A DNA stretch of 64,000 nt, taken from contig NC_080060.1 of NCBI RefSeq assembly GCF_026212465.1, forward strand, positions 17,813,726 through 17,877,725, in the 5' to 3' direction. This stretch comes from Amaranthus tricolor. Taxonomy: Eukaryota; Streptophyta; Magnoliopsida; Caryophyllales; Amaranthaceae. Position numbers and translations under genes: made by a program. Below the pieces are notes generated by a model, which was not told where the DNA came from, did not search any database, and was given only the letters and a program-made list of their open reading frames with translations. Shown here piece after piece: positions 1 to 12,204 of the stretch. The first letter of the stretch is position 1. Every line of letters begins with the position of its first letter.

Positions 1-1752
1 TATGATGTAGTAGTAGTGTTTACAGAGAGAAAGTCTAATCTTGCCTTAGGTAGGCAAAAATCAAATCCCCTCAACTTACTTCCAAGAGGGTGTATTTATT
101 GAGGCTATAGGTTTAACCTAGTGGGTCTTTTTAGATGCACTTAGCCCATATAAAATATATGCTCATATTTTATATTCAAACACCTAGATAGGTTTAACTT
201 ACGAAACCTTACTCACGTACAAAGAAAGATTTCTTCTCATTGACCTTTCATAGTAATCAGAGGGATTTCTCATATATAAAAATGCACATAGATTTTTTGA
301 ATCATTGTACTATAGTACGTATATACCCAAATCGAAAACCTATTGTTTCCATTTACATAGACAATAGATTTGAAGTCTTAGTAATAACTAAAAACAACAA
401 TTGAATCAAATATATTATCTTTCGTTGTCGATTGCATTAGTTCACCAATACAAAAGAAATTTTGTTCTTCAGGTTCACTTTGGTAAGAATCTACACTAGC
501 TACATCGGCAAATCCTTTATCATAAAGACTTATATTGCAGCATTTCGCTTTGCGTCTTTGGCAACCTTGCCCTTAATGCTCTTTCTCCTCTCAAAGATTC
601 AATTAGGAACATAAAAAAATAAAATAAGAAAAATGTATAAATTTCTTAAGTACCCAATAATAAGTGAAAAGTAAAAGTAATCAAAATCAATCGACTGACA
701 TATTTGGAACATGCCTAAAAGTCCTAATGACTCTTTTCCAAGCATGTGACCAAATCATCTCTACTAAAAAGAGTATGTTTTCAGAAATTAAACTTTTAGC
801 CGACTTGGTTCCTTGTAATGATATCAAAAGCATTAGGCATAAGTTCAAATTTCATTTAACCCTCCATTAAAGTGGAAAGAACTTGAGTTGCATCCGCACT
901 TTTATCCTTTAGAGCTCTTGTGTGAGGGGGAGTGATACATTAATTATATAACATATATTGGAATCTGAATGAGTATTGAATAATTTGCCAATGTTTGTAC
1001 TAGTTGCAACAACAATTGTTAGAGTCATAAGTAGGGGTGTAACTGATTTGGTGAAAAACCGAACACCGAACCAAACCAAATAAAATAAGCAATTTGGTTT
1101 GACTATATTTTAAATATGGTTTGGTTTGGACTGAAAATTTAAAGTAATTCGGTGTTCAGTTTGATTTCTGTTTTAGCGCTATTAACCGAAAAAATTGAAT
1201 TCATCGAAATATTACTATGTCTAGTAAGACCCAAGCCTAAGAAAAAATAAACCCTAGGCATTTATATTAGAATGTGAGGCGCCTATTTCCTATTCATTCT
1301 CTTTTTTTCTTCTCTATCCTTATTCAAAAACTCTACTTTCAACGTCTCACCTGCAACACCGTTCCCTTTTCTACCTCCAATTTTAATTAAATCTGCATGT
1401 TGTTCGATGCCCCAAATGTTCTACAAGTTGAGGATTGACTCAAGCTTGCAATCAAATTTGCTACAATTGAGAATTCAACAACATATCTACAAGTAGCGCA
1501 TGATTAACCAGCATAGTTTATTTGTTTTGTTTCTTAATTTGTTGTAAAAAAGTCATTTAACATATAATTATATGCAATTATTTTATACCTATTAAAATAA
1601 TGGTTAATAGCTTTAGATTTAGTTTGTTAGATTTATTTTACTGTAACAGTTATCTCTTGTCATATGCTATAGGGAGGTATATATACAGTTAGCAGGTTAA
1701 TGAGGAATTTAACAACCAAGTTAAGTTAGAAAAAAGAGGAAAGACAGAACAT
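1..1752. other. AT-rich intergenic DNA, no gene recognised
   Basis: No reading frame with a recognisable domain is present. Around 1033-1200 the text repeats variants of 'accgaaccaaacc' and 'ggtttggttt', a low-complexity pattern often seen in small plant DNA transposons, but I could not find paired termini. The short open frame at 664-870 has no recognisable content. Confidence 0.5.
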
Positions 1753-1926
1753 ATAAACTAGGAGTTTTTAGAAGAAACACATTTAAAATATGAAATTTTG
1801 GATAATTGGTTTTCAATTGAAGCAATTATAGATGAAGATAAGGTTGAAAATGAGCAAGATTTGACTGTTAATTTGGAAGAGAATTAGCAAGAACACCAAC
1901 AAGAATAAGAACAAGATAAAGAAAGT
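1753..1926 (+). repeat. Flanking repeat, copy 1 (left of the Gypsy element)
   Basis: This ~174-bp stretch starting 'tataaacta' is repeated in the same orientation at 7614-7783, directly after the right LTR of the Gypsy element. The two copies share most bases with scattered differences and small indels. In one frame it reads as an acidic peptide that might be the tail of an old transposase, but I do not recognise the family. Its odd position is treated as a finding. Confidence 0.75.
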
Positions 1927-1961
1927 TTAGAACTTTCTAGAAATACAACTTCCTCTATATC

Positions 1962-2612
1962 AGAATGAGTAGATAAGAAAGAATAGTAGAAGAAGATTGA
2001 TAAGAGCTAAATCACAAGAACAAACTCAATGATTTGGGGTTTTAAGCTAGAGATAAGACACACTCAATCTCCCCTAAGAATTAACACTCAAGACAAACTC
2101 AAAGTGATAATTGAAATTACTATTTCTTTAAACAAACACAAGAAGAAAAGCAATGCATAAAACACAAGCTTTATATTATGAAACAAAATTTGAATTTTTT
2201 GATTATAAAACATTCCTTTATATAGGGTGAATACAAGATTCTAGAAGCTTTAAAATACATCCCCTATTTCGGTCAATGCATCACCCTTTGTTGGTCAACA
2301 AATTCATGAATTAATTAGAGTTCATGTACCAAAAATTCTTCTAGCAAATACAATGAACTTGCTGATTTCTAGAAACTAAATTCATCCCCTTTTATAATAA
2401 AGAAAATCAGCCCCAAAAATTCATAAGTAAAAATAAAAATTAATATTCTGGACCAACATTGCATATTGATGCCACCCTTGCTCTTTTGTACCATGAAATT
2501 ATTTGTTATCCCATATTAAGCATGTGACAAATTCTGGTTTGCGAAAAAAAAATTAAACCCGAGTTTCTCAAGAATTAATGCAACGGGCTCATGAACACTC
2601 GATCTTGGATCA
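1962..2612 (-). repeat. 3' LTR of the Gypsy element (truncated)
   Basis: It matches 6959-7613 closely over about 650 bp. The distal ~75 bp present in the other LTR (6887-6958, beginning TGTAAGTGTG) is missing here, so this LTR lacks its outer end. The inner edge ends in CA, next to the purine tract at 2613-2630. Confidence 0.9.
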
Positions 2613-2619
2613 TTCCTCC

Positions 2620-3901
2620 TTCTTTTGAAGAGTTTGTCCTCAAACATGAATCATCCAAGTATGGGGACAAATCCCCCACATTGAAAGTAGCACTTACACC
2701 CATCAACTCATCAAGAAGTTCAATTTTATATGCGCTATCATTCACCCTTTCAAGAATTTTGAATCAACCATTGGATCTTGGCATAAGTTTATTTTTTCGA
2801 AGTTTGAGAAATCTCTCATTTCTTAAATGTAACCACACAAAATCCCCAGGGTAAAATATGGGTTGTTTTCTTTTTTTGTTGGTTCTCTCTTGGTATTTTT
2901 TTATTCATCTCCTTGATGTTTTTCTTCACTTGCTCACAGGTTTTTTGGAAATTTTTCACCCTTTTTTTTTGCATCCCTTTCAACCATATCGCCCCTTACC
3001 AAAGGAATTAAATCAACGGGTACAAATGGATTCACTCCATAAACTACTTCAAAAGGAGAACGAGAAGTAGTCACAGAATGAGCCCTATTGTAAGCAAAAT
3101 CCGCATGGGCTAGTTTCACATCCCAATCTTTCTGCGTTTTGCTCACAAGACCACGTAACAAAGCACCCAAGTTCTATTTGTCACCTCGGTTTGCCCATCA
3201 GTTTCGGGATGATAAGAGATGCTAAATAGCTACTTGGTAACAACCAAGTTTCATAGGGTCCTAAAGTGACTTAAAAACTTGGAGTCCCTATCTAAAACTA
3301 TACTCCGAGGAATGTCATGAAGTTTGACGATTTCCTTGAAGTACAATTCAACCACTTTCGCAGCATCATTAGTTTTATTACAAGCTACAAAATGAGCCAT
3401 TTTAGAAAATCTATCTACCACCACCATAATGCTATCTCTACCCCTTTGAGTTCGAGGTAGTCCAACAATAAAATCCATGCTGACACTTTCCCAAAGAACA
3501 TCAGGAACTGGTAAAGGAGTATACAACCCTTTTGTGAAATGCCCTTTTGCCTTCTGACACGTTGCACATCTCTCCACTACTAAAGAAACATCTTTGATCA
3601 TTCTTGGCCAATGGAAATGCTCACCCAGAATGTCAAGTGTTTTTTGTACCCCAAAGTGTCCAGCTAAATCTCCACTATGAACTTCTCTCACCAATAATTC
3701 TCTAACACCAGCCTTAGGCACACATAACTTGTTTCTCTTGAAAAGATAACCATCTTGCTCAACATAATCTTTTGTTTGTTTTTCAAATTCACCAGCAAAA
3801 TCAGGATCATCTTTATAACACTTTTTGAGTTGTTCAAAACCCAAAATTTTTGCATCTACCATAGAAAGTAAGTAAGTGCGACGCGATAAAGCATCGGCCA
3901 C
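2620..3901 (-). pseudogene. Gypsy integrase, decayed
   Basis: Integrase inserts element cDNA into the host genome. The minus-strand frame from 3901 to 3251 starts at the end of RNase H (VADALSRR) and carries the H2C2 zinc finger (HSGDLAGHFG, then CATCQKAK). It then has the catalytic-core strands with the first acid in SMDFIVGLP and the second in VLDRDSKF. The glutamate region (HPETDGQTEV) lies in 3171-3250, across a frame change. A further frame (3170-2934) carries the end of the core, and 2860-2620 the C-terminal region. An in-frame TGA at 2764-2766 stands where related elements have tryptophan (SNG*FKIL). Confidence 0.9.
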
Positions 3902-5051
3902 TACATTACTCTTCCCATCTTTATACTTGGAACTAAAGGAAAATGATTGAAGAAATTCTACCCATTTTGCATGCCTCTTGTTTAACTTTTGTTGCCCATG
4001 TATGAACTTTAAAGCCTCATGATCTAAATGAAGAACAAATGGTTTTGGCCTTAAGTAATGGGACCAATGATCAAGAGCTCTAACTATGGCATAGAATTAA
4101 CGGTCGTAAGTAGAGTAGTTCATCTTAGCTCCATTCAATTTCTCACTAAAGTAACTCACATGCTTTTTGTCTTGAATAAGGACAGCCCCTATTCCAACCC
4201 CACTTGCATCACACTCCACCTCAAAAACCTTGTTAAAATCAGGAAGCACAAGTATTGGAGCAGTATAGAGCATGTTTTTCATCTTTTCAAAAGCATTTTG
4301 AGCACTTTCTCCCCACTCAAACTCACCTTTTTTAGTTAACTCAGTAATGGGAGCCATAATAGTCGAGAATTTTTTAATGAACTACCTATAGAATGAAGCA
4401 AGCCCATGAAAATTCCTAACCTCATGCACATTGGTTGGAGCCAACCAAGACTTCACTGCCTCTATCTTTTCTGGATCAACTTGTACTCCTTCTCCAATCA
4501 CAACGTATCCTAAAAACACCACACTAGGATTCAAGAATACACATTTCTCAAGCTTCCCATACAACTTCACTTCTCTTAAATTTTCAAACAACTTCCTCAA
4601 ATGTATCATATGATCTTCATTGTTTTTACTATACACCAAGATATCATCCAAGTAAATAACAACAAAATCATTGATAAAAGGACGGAGAACCTCATTCATC
4701 AAACTCATAAAAGAACTGGGAGCATTGCAAAACCCAAAAGACATCACTAACCACTCATACAACCCCTGTCTTATTTTGAAAGGTGTTTTTCCATTCTTCC
4801 CCTTCCCTTATTCTCATCTGATGAGAACCACTTCTTAAGTCTATTTTGGAAAAGACTAAGGCTGCACTCAACTCATCCAACATGTCTTGCAACCTAGGCA
4901 TCGAAAAACGGTATTTGATGGTAATGTTATTACTGGACCGACTATCAACACACATTCTCCAAGTCCCATCTTTTTTGGGCACCAACAAAGCAGGAACTGC
5001 ACAAGGACTAAGACTTTCTCTCACATAAGCCCTTTCAATCAACTCATTCAC
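3902..5051 (-). pseudogene. Gypsy reverse transcriptase / RNase H, decayed
   Basis: It copies element RNA into DNA and removes the RNA strand. The frame 5051-4755 holds the RT N-terminus ([24 protein letters not shown]). After a frameshift near 4760, 4762-4382 holds the palm motif VIYLDDILVYSK with the YLDD metal-binding aspartates. RNase H begins in 4357-4097 ([16 protein letters not shown]), with a stop near 4095 and more homologous sequence to 3902. The catalytic motifs remain but the frame is broken at least three times. Confidence 0.92.
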
Positions 5052-5309
5052 CTACCTCTCTAACTCCTTACTTTCCTCTGGGTTGCATCTATAAGCAACT
5101 TTGTTTGGCAAAGGTGCTTCAGGAATTAAGTCAATGGCGTGCTCAATGCCTCTAATTGGAGGGAGGCCTTTGGACAAGTCATCAACTCTTTTAGGGATGA
5201 TGAGTTATCACAAGAAGTACTCCTGGTATCTTTGGCCCTTAAAACCAAAGCATACCCTCCACCATGCTCTTCCACTATTTTCTCAAATTCATTACAAGTT
5301 ACAAGATAG

Positions 5310-5846
5310 TTATTTTTTTTTCTTTTCTTTTTTAGCAACTTTAGGGGGTAAGGGAATTAATTTAACTTTTCTACCATCCCTAGTGTTTATAAGATATTCA
5401 TTACTCTTTCCTTTGTGCTCCGAGTTGTGATCAAACTGCCACGGTCTTCCTAGCAACAAATGATAAGCATCCATCGGTAGCACATCACACCACCTTTCAT
5501 CTTCAAAGCTTCCAATAGAATGAGAGACTAGAGCTTGTTTCTTCACCTTTATGCCAGTGCTATCATTCAACCAATTCCGCTTTAACTTATTCACAGCCTC
5601 TGATGAGATTACATCGGTTTGAGAACCACTATCAACAATCACATTGTAAGTCTTCTCACCAATCTTGCATCTTGTATGAAACAAATTATTCCTTTGTCTC
5701 AAATCAGATTGTGGTCCACTAAACAACACTTTTCTCACCACCATCATGTTAAATTCGTCCTCCGGATGTATTTCTTCATCAAATTCATCCTTTGAATCTG
5801 CCAGTTCCTCAACCACAAAGTTATACCTTTGTTCTTCTTCATCCAT
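5310..5846 (-). pseudogene. Gypsy aspartic protease region
   Basis: A 178-codon open stretch on the minus strand with the retropepsin active-site motif IVDSGSQTDVIS (Asp-Ser-Gly) and downstream LLLGRPWQFD, typical of plant Gypsy polyproteins. The protease would cut the gag-pol polyprotein. The C-terminal end runs into a lysine-rich tail. The links to gag upstream and RT downstream are interrupted by stops. Confidence 0.88.
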
Positions 5847-5889
5847 GATAGCACACTTAAGTAGCGGTCAGAACAGCTTTGCTAGGACA

Positions 5890-6809
5890 TTAATTAGCAA
5901 TCTGTCCTCTTCCATGACACTTAAAACATTTCCTCCTTATAGCAAATTCACTAGGAGTAACCACAACCTTTTCTTTCTTTGCCTCATATTTCGGACCATA
6001 AGGGGTTGCTTTACTTTGAAAGGTACTCTCTTTTGAGTATGATGGAGTATATTTTGAAGTGTTTTTATAAGACACTCTCGGTCTTTCTTTTTCCTTTTCT
6101 TCATTGGCTTGATTTTCAAATTTCAAAGCCAATTTGCACATATCACTAAAAGAAGTGTAGTAAGTAACTTCAACTTTTCTACTGATTGTCTTTGACAATC
6201 CCTTCAAAAATCGAGCAATTTTAAAAGCTTCCTTCTCTTGCAAATCACATATTAAGCAAAGCTTTTCAAATTCTTTTAGATAATCTTCCACACTCATGCC
6301 ATCATCTTGTGAAAGATGTGTTAATTTCAAATACTACTCTTGCTCATATTCTTTGCCCACCCACTTATCTTTCATCTTTTTTTTTTTTAATTTTTCCCAA
6401 GAATCGACTTTTTCTTTTCGGCTCTTCTCCTATTTGCCTTAAAATTGTCATACCATAAGGCAACAAGTTTTATATATTTAAGCACAGCAAGCTTAAATTT
6501 TTTCCTATCATCATACCCCTTGTAATCAAACACAGTTTCAATTTGTCTTAGCCAATCAAGGAATGATTCGCTATCATGACCTCCATCAAACTCCGGGAGA
6601 TCGATTTTCAATCCTTTATCTTCATCAAATGCACGAGAATTTCCTACACCACTACCATCTCCTTCCTCGATCTCATTGATTTTATTTGATGTTTTCAACA
6701 ACAACTCACCCATAGCATTTATTTGCGTATTTTGTCGTTCTTTTTCCGCATCTATTTCTTCATTTTTTCTCTCCAATCTCTCCAATTTTTCTGCTATGAT
6801 ACGTAACAT
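5890..6809 (-). pseudogene. Gypsy gag, decayed
   Basis: Gag forms the virus-like particle. The frame 6809-6387 has a coiled-coil-rich N-terminus and the retrotrans_gag signature (LPEFDGGHDSESFLDWLRQI). The frame 6330-5890 holds the rest, ending at a CCHC-type zinc knuckle that reads CFKCHGRGQIAN, then a stop, then Cys. The knuckle histidine is replaced by Gln and the next position is a stop codon, so RNA binding would be lost. A frame break lies near 6340-6390. Confidence 0.88.
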
Positions 6810-6886
6810 ATCTGCAAGATCACTATTTGTGCCCTTGTTTTTTTAAACACCCATTCGATCCACCAAAAGCTTCTGATACCAAATGG

Positions 6887-7613
6887 TGTAAGTGTGATTA
6901 GGAAGAATACACTTAAATTTAAAAGTTTTCTGAATTTATTGTAAAAAAAATAAAGAGAAGAATGAGTAGATAAGAAATAATAGTAGAAGAAGATTGGTAA
7001 GAGCCAAATCACAAGAACAAACTCAATGATTTGGGGTTTTAGGTTAGAGATAAGACACACTCAATCTCCCCTAAGAATTAACACTCAAGAGAAACTCAAA
7101 GTGATAATTGAAATTACTATTTCTTTGGACAAACACAAGAAGAAAAGCAACGCATAAAACATAAGGTTTATATCATGAAATAGAATTTGAATTTTTTGAT
7201 TACAAAACATTCCTTTATATAGGGTGAATATAAGATGATTCTAGAAGCTTTCAAATACATCCTCTATTTCGGTCAATGCATCACCCTTTGTTGGTCAACA
7301 AATTCATGAATTAATTAGAGTTTATGTACCAAAAATTCTTTTAACAAATACAATGAACTTGCTGATTTATAGAAAGTAAATTCATCCCCTTTTATAATAA
7401 AGAAAATCAGCCCCAAAAATTCATAAGTAAAAATAAAAATTAATATTTTGGACCAATATTGCATATTGATGCCACCCTTACTCTTTTGTACCATGCAATT
7501 ATCTGTTATCCCTAACTAAGCATATGACAAATTCTGGTTTGTGAAAAAAAGAATTAAAACCGAGTTTCTCAAGAATTAATACATCGGGCTCCTGAACACC
7601 GGATCTTGGATCA
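6887..7613 (-). repeat. 5' LTR of the Gypsy element
   Basis: The plus-strand text starts TGTAAGTGTG and ends CTTGGATCA. Its inner edge lies a few bases from the primer site at 6872-6881. It is ~727 bp against ~651 bp for the partner, which is truncated at its outer side. Confidence 0.9.
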
Positions 7614-7783
7614 TATAAACTATGATTTTTAGAAGAAACCCATTTAAAATATGAAATTTTGGATAATTGGTTTTCAATTGAAATAATTATAGATGAAGAT
7701 TTGAAAATGAGCATGATTTGACTGTTAATTTGGAAGAAAATCAGCAAGAACATGAAAAAAAATAAAAACAAGATAAAGAGAGT
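7614..7783 (+). repeat. Flanking repeat, copy 2 (right of the Gypsy element)
   Basis: A direct repeat of 1753-1926 that begins exactly where the right LTR ends. The start 'tataaacta' is shared by both copies. Confidence 0.75.
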
Positions 7784-9200
7784 GGTATTATGAATTTTTT
7801 AATGTAAGGGATGAAAATTAGTATGAGTAATGGAGGATATAATTGAAAATAAGATAAAGCTATTAAGGGCATAAAAGTCAAAAATCCATACCAAAAAAAA
7901 AAATGTGACAATTAAGAAGATTTGACCATAAAAGAAAATAAGAAAGCTTAATAGGAAGGAGTTGAAGAAAAGATATAAGGAAGAAAGTCAACGTCAATGG
8001 CGGAAAATAAGAAGTCAACATTATAAGATTGTTTACTGTTAATGATGTATGAGCCAAAGGTATCAATGGAAGTGTTTTAATTCTGGAGTTTAGCAGCAGT
8101 CGATGAAATTGGGTGGTTCAATTGAATCGATGAACTTGCCTCATTACTCACTTAATTTTGCTTATCGCCTCTTTTCCCTAATTCATCCACCATCTTCTTC
8201 ATTTTATTGAAAAGGCTTCCGAATTCCTCGAGATTTTCTCTGTTTAAATCGCTAGACCCTTCGTGTCCATCCTCATTCTGCTGTACTCCTTCAGTGTGTT
8301 GACCTTCTTCACCATAATCGTTCAGACTACGGTTATGTTTGGGTTTTCCTCCATTGAAGCTCTAGACCCACTCCTTGTACTCATGCTACTTGCTTGGAAT
8401 TGGGGGTACCTCTACCACCACGACTCCCCCTCCCTCCTCCTCATCCTCTCATGTCGCCTGAGAATTGCAGCCACCGTCCGAGAACCCGCCTAGACTAGAA
8501 ATCAATGCTCAGAAAATTGGGGCTGCTTATCGCACAACACAATCTCCCCAGCTTCCCTCTGAAAATTAGTGGTGTAAATGATACTCAAAGAACAAATCTA
8601 ACTGAACAAAAGCTTGATTTTTGTTCATTTATTTAATAATTGAGCTTGAACATGAACATAAATCTTTGATGGGTTGTTATTAAAGAAGGGGTTTTGGTGG
8701 TGGTGTTGGTAATTGTGTTGGGGTGGGGAATAGTGGTCATTGGGGAAAGGTAGAGAAAAGGTAGGGAAGAAGAGTTTAACTGTTAATCGGGTAATAAGGT
8801 TAGATTATTGAATTTAAGTTATCATCTTGGTTATTGGTTATTTAGCAGGTCATCCGGTGAAATGGCTATATTAATATCGTGTTTGATACTTTAAAGACTG
8901 TTGTTTGTAAAAAATTTTGAGACTGTTTATTTTAAAATACTAAAATTTAAGACTATAGTTAGTAATTAATCCAAAGAAAAATATAGTTGAAAAATAAAAT
9001 AAAAATAATAGAACACAAAAATAAATAGTTAAAATAAAGAGAAAGTACATATTTATTAATGAAATTTTAGAGGGGAACCATTAGAAAATAATTAAAAACT
9101 GTAAAAGGTAGTACATTGAGTATTTATTTTTGGAAATTGGTATGTACAGCCACAATGATGTCGCGTAGCCACACCTTCGTTGTCTGGGGTTATGATTTTG
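7784..9200. other. AT-rich DNA upstream of the SUVH-like locus
   Basis: No recognised gene. A GC-richer patch at about 8225-8560 has a 76-codon open frame (8263-8493) and proline/serine-rich potential in another frame. It could be a relic of an exon or promoter-proximal DNA, but I recognise no domain. Confidence 0.4.
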
Positions 9201-9307
9201 GCCTTTATAAGAATCTATATCTTGAATTCTTCACCTTCTTCCCGTTCCACCTCATTAGAAGTTTCAGTTGTTTTACAACCATTCTCTGGCGACAATCGGA
9301 ATCTACG
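9201..9307 (+). promoter_or_regulatory. Possible promoter and first non-coding exon of the SUVH-like gene
   Basis: A TATA-like TTTATAAG at 9204-9211 is followed by a pyrimidine-rich stretch and a plausible splice donor (CTACG|GTATAA at 9308). The distance to the coding start is 4.6 kb, so the link is an inference. SUVH genes often have introns in the 5' UTR with an intronless coding region, which is why I suggest it. Confidence 0.3.
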
Positions 9308-9389
9308 GTATAAAATTATTTTGTCTGTTTTTTAATTTGTTGTTAATTGTTAATTTGGCTTGACAATTTGATGATATGGATTAATTTTT

Positions 9390-9499
9390 AGGTTTTCTTG
9401 ATTGAAAGATGTAGGATTAATTGGCTTTGATTAGCTTAACTTTTTCTGATTGGGATTTCTATTATTGTGTTCATGATGATGACGATGATGAATTGATAT

Positions 9500-9530
<31 letters not shown>

Positions 9531-9755
9531 GCATATGTATTTCAATTTTAGGTTATTGTTGATTGAGGAATGTAGGGTATTCGCATTGATTAGCTTAACT
9601 GTTTTGATTAACATTTTCAATTGTGTTGATGTTGATGATGATGATGATGATTTTGCATAGTAATTCAATTTTGGGTAATTGTTGATTGAGGAATCCAGGA
9701 TTAATTGGCACTGATTAGCTTAGTGTTTTCTTATTGAGAACTTCAATTGCTGCTC
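9390..9755 (+). repeat. Three imperfect tandem repeats with GAT microsatellite
   Basis: A unit of roughly 130 bp containing 'ttgattgaggaatgtagg', then 'gattagcttaac', then a (GAT)n run and 'gattttgcata' occurs three times, the last without the GAT run. GAT runs lie at about 9474-9528 and 9630-9652. The aspartate- or methionine-rich frames here are microsatellite translations. Confidence 0.8.
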
Positions 9756-11786
9756 TATAGATAATTCTGTTTAATAGAGAAAACTTTACTAGTTGGATTC
9801 AATTTTAATCTTGCTGACAAATTTATTAACAGATACTTATGTTTCTTTTTACTTTTAACACTTCTCAAAACATGCATCTCTTGTTATGCGGGAGTTTAAA
9901 TTATAAAAAGTTAATTGGTTGAAACTATATCTTGAAACAAATCTAACAAGACTCTACATAACTATAGTTTTTTGTTAAATCTAATTAACTAACGAAGTTC
10001 AAAGCAACACTTTTTAATTGCGTAAAAGTCACGGTGTTGCAAGTATTAAAATATAGAAGAAGTACATGTTAGTACTCATAATATGATCATAATCATAAGT
10101 GAAGAGTCTCACATTGAACACACTATGTTTCCTAATAAGGGTATGTTCTAACATCTTTCCTCCCTACTTAAACCTTGAGTATAGCTTCTATGAGCTTGAT
10201 ACCGGTATGAGTATGATGATGAAGAACATGATCATAATCAATTGATTATGCATGTTCGTTTTCCAATTTGAATTTATTATATGATTTTACAATTCACATT
10301 TATTTATAATATTAATTATAAAAACCTTTTGATTATTCTTGTCAATTTTTGTTAAATATCTAATGAGTGTAAGTATCAAAGAGTTTATTGGTAGATTTAT
10401 TATGGTTTCCAATTGTTTGCATCATTTGTGTACACTTAGTTCTCAATTTTTTTCTTTATTTTATATCACGAATACATATTTATTTATTGATGTCATGCTT
10501 TCACCATAAATCTTGTTTATAAAGTCATACGGAGCAAAAAGGTTTTAGAACCTAGATGTATAGTGAAAGCCGGAACATTTCATATGTGAGGCTCACCTTA
10601 AGCTCAAAAGCTCATAGACAACTGTAGTGTTTTGTAGTACTTCAAATAACATGCTATTCATATTAGAATTGTATCAAAGATCTGAAAAGTTCTTTAACAT
10701 TGAAGCACTATCATATCTAAAGCATGTTTTCTAACTGTTATCTAAGAAATTTAAACCTAAATAACCTAAAAGTGAATTAAAAAGGAAAAATCTTGAGGAA
10801 AAAGATAAGTAGATCAAAATAAGGATAACTAAAGAAGAAAAAAAAGAAAAAAATCAACCAAAAGTAGACACATCAAAAGAAAAGGGTAGTTAAAGAAGTA
10901 AAGTCGTGATTGCAGAAGAAAATAAATTGTAACTCTTTATAGGAGGAGAAAAATACGATAAATAACAATAACAATTCCAAAGTCTTAATACCTACAAATT
11001 AGAGTCGGTTGCATGAACCAATAAATCAATATATTAGAAACAATGATTGATTTTTCGGTTAATAATCAATGCGAGTCGACTAGGTTTTACTGAGGTGTTT
11101 GTCACAAATCTACGAAGAGAAGAAAACAACATAAAGAATCTATAAGATGAAATGAAAAAAAGGGATGCAAACTTTACAAGAAAGAAGATTTAAGAAGAGG
11201 AAAAGAAAAATCAAAAAAGATGGTATCGATTAATGGCTAAGGAACATGGAGAGAATCAAGCTAAGTTTTAAGAGTGCAAGCAAATGCTTATTTTCCTCCT
11301 TTTCTCTTATATTGGAGCAAATTTTTTCCTTTGTCTTTCTACAAGGAGACACCTTTTTGTCTAATTATTCTATTATTAATTTATTAAAAATGTTTTTTTT
11401 CAATGAAATCGCATATAGTGCAAAAAGCGTATAAAAGTGTGTACACCACTGAGCAAGAGTAAGAAAAGCGTTTTTTCTAGAACCTACCTTTGAGATGTGC
11501 TTTTTAAAGCTTAGCCAAAACCTCTAATTGAATTGGTCAAGTATATATAAGTGATACCAAAAGAAAGACTAAATTATGTTTTGAGCAAACATTAAGAAGT
11601 TGTAATTAATTGTTTTCTAGTAATATTGAGTGTAAGTAATCCAACTGAAGTTTGACTTTTTTTAATGCTTTGGGGATAGTGTTAGATGAAAGAATTTTTT
11701 GGTATTGCTTTTGTGTTTTGACCTTTTTTAAATTGTGTTTGCTCTGGCTTAAACTCCTCGTTTTACCCCACGTACGTGTGTTGAAA
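9756..11786. other. Intron or intergenic DNA, no feature recognised
   Basis: AT-rich, with purine-rich stretches around 10780-10900 and 11100-11220. I see no coding domain or paired termini. Confidence 0.45.
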
Positions 11787-11908
11787 GTTTGACACTCATA
11801 CATGATCATATATAGTGTATCTTGCTTATTAAGATTATGATTAGGGTGTTTGACACTCATACATGATCATATATAGTGTATCTTGCTTATTAAGATTATG
11901 ATTAGGGT
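11787..11908 (+). repeat. Perfect 61-bp tandem duplication
   Basis: The segment beginning GTTTGACACTCATACATGAT occurs at 11787-11847 and again at 11848-11908 with no difference that I can see. Identity implies a recent event or an assembly artefact. Confidence 0.93.
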
Positions 11909-12204
11909 CTGGAGAGGGATGAAAGACGCCAAACCATACCAATAAAGGAGGATACAACCAAAGAGTCCCTTGGGTCAATTTTTATTTCCTGTATTAGCCA
12001 TATCAGATATTTGGATACGTATCCATGTGGAATACGGAAATACGAATCTATGTAACTAAGGCGTTTGGTACAAAAGTTTTGGACAAAAAAGAAGAAATGT
12101 GAAGGAAAAATATGACTTTGTTGACAAAATCATTTGGGACTTTGATGGAAGATGAAATCAAAAGTGTTATTATTTTGTCTATAAAGTTAAATTACTCTAA
12201 GTGA

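Larger units (their letters stand above)
1962..7613 (-). mobile_element. Ty3/Gypsy LTR retrotransposon, decayed
   Basis: An LTR element read on the minus strand: 5' LTR at right (6887-7613), primer site just inside it (complement of TGGTATCAGA at about 6872-6881), gag, protease, reverse transcriptase, RNase H, integrase, a purine-rich tract (2613-2630) and a 3' LTR at left (1962-2612). The order PR-RT-RH-INT is that of Ty3/Gypsy. All coding parts carry stops or frameshifts, so it is not autonomous now. The gag and integrase C-terminal style resembles plant chromoviruses, but I see no clear chromodomain, so the lineage is left open. Confidence 0.93.

Noticed and set aside
8263..8493. 76-codon frame upstream of the SUVH-like locus
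   Set aside because: Hydrophobic and serine-rich but with no domain, no good splice context and no repeat evidence. Not enough to call a gene.
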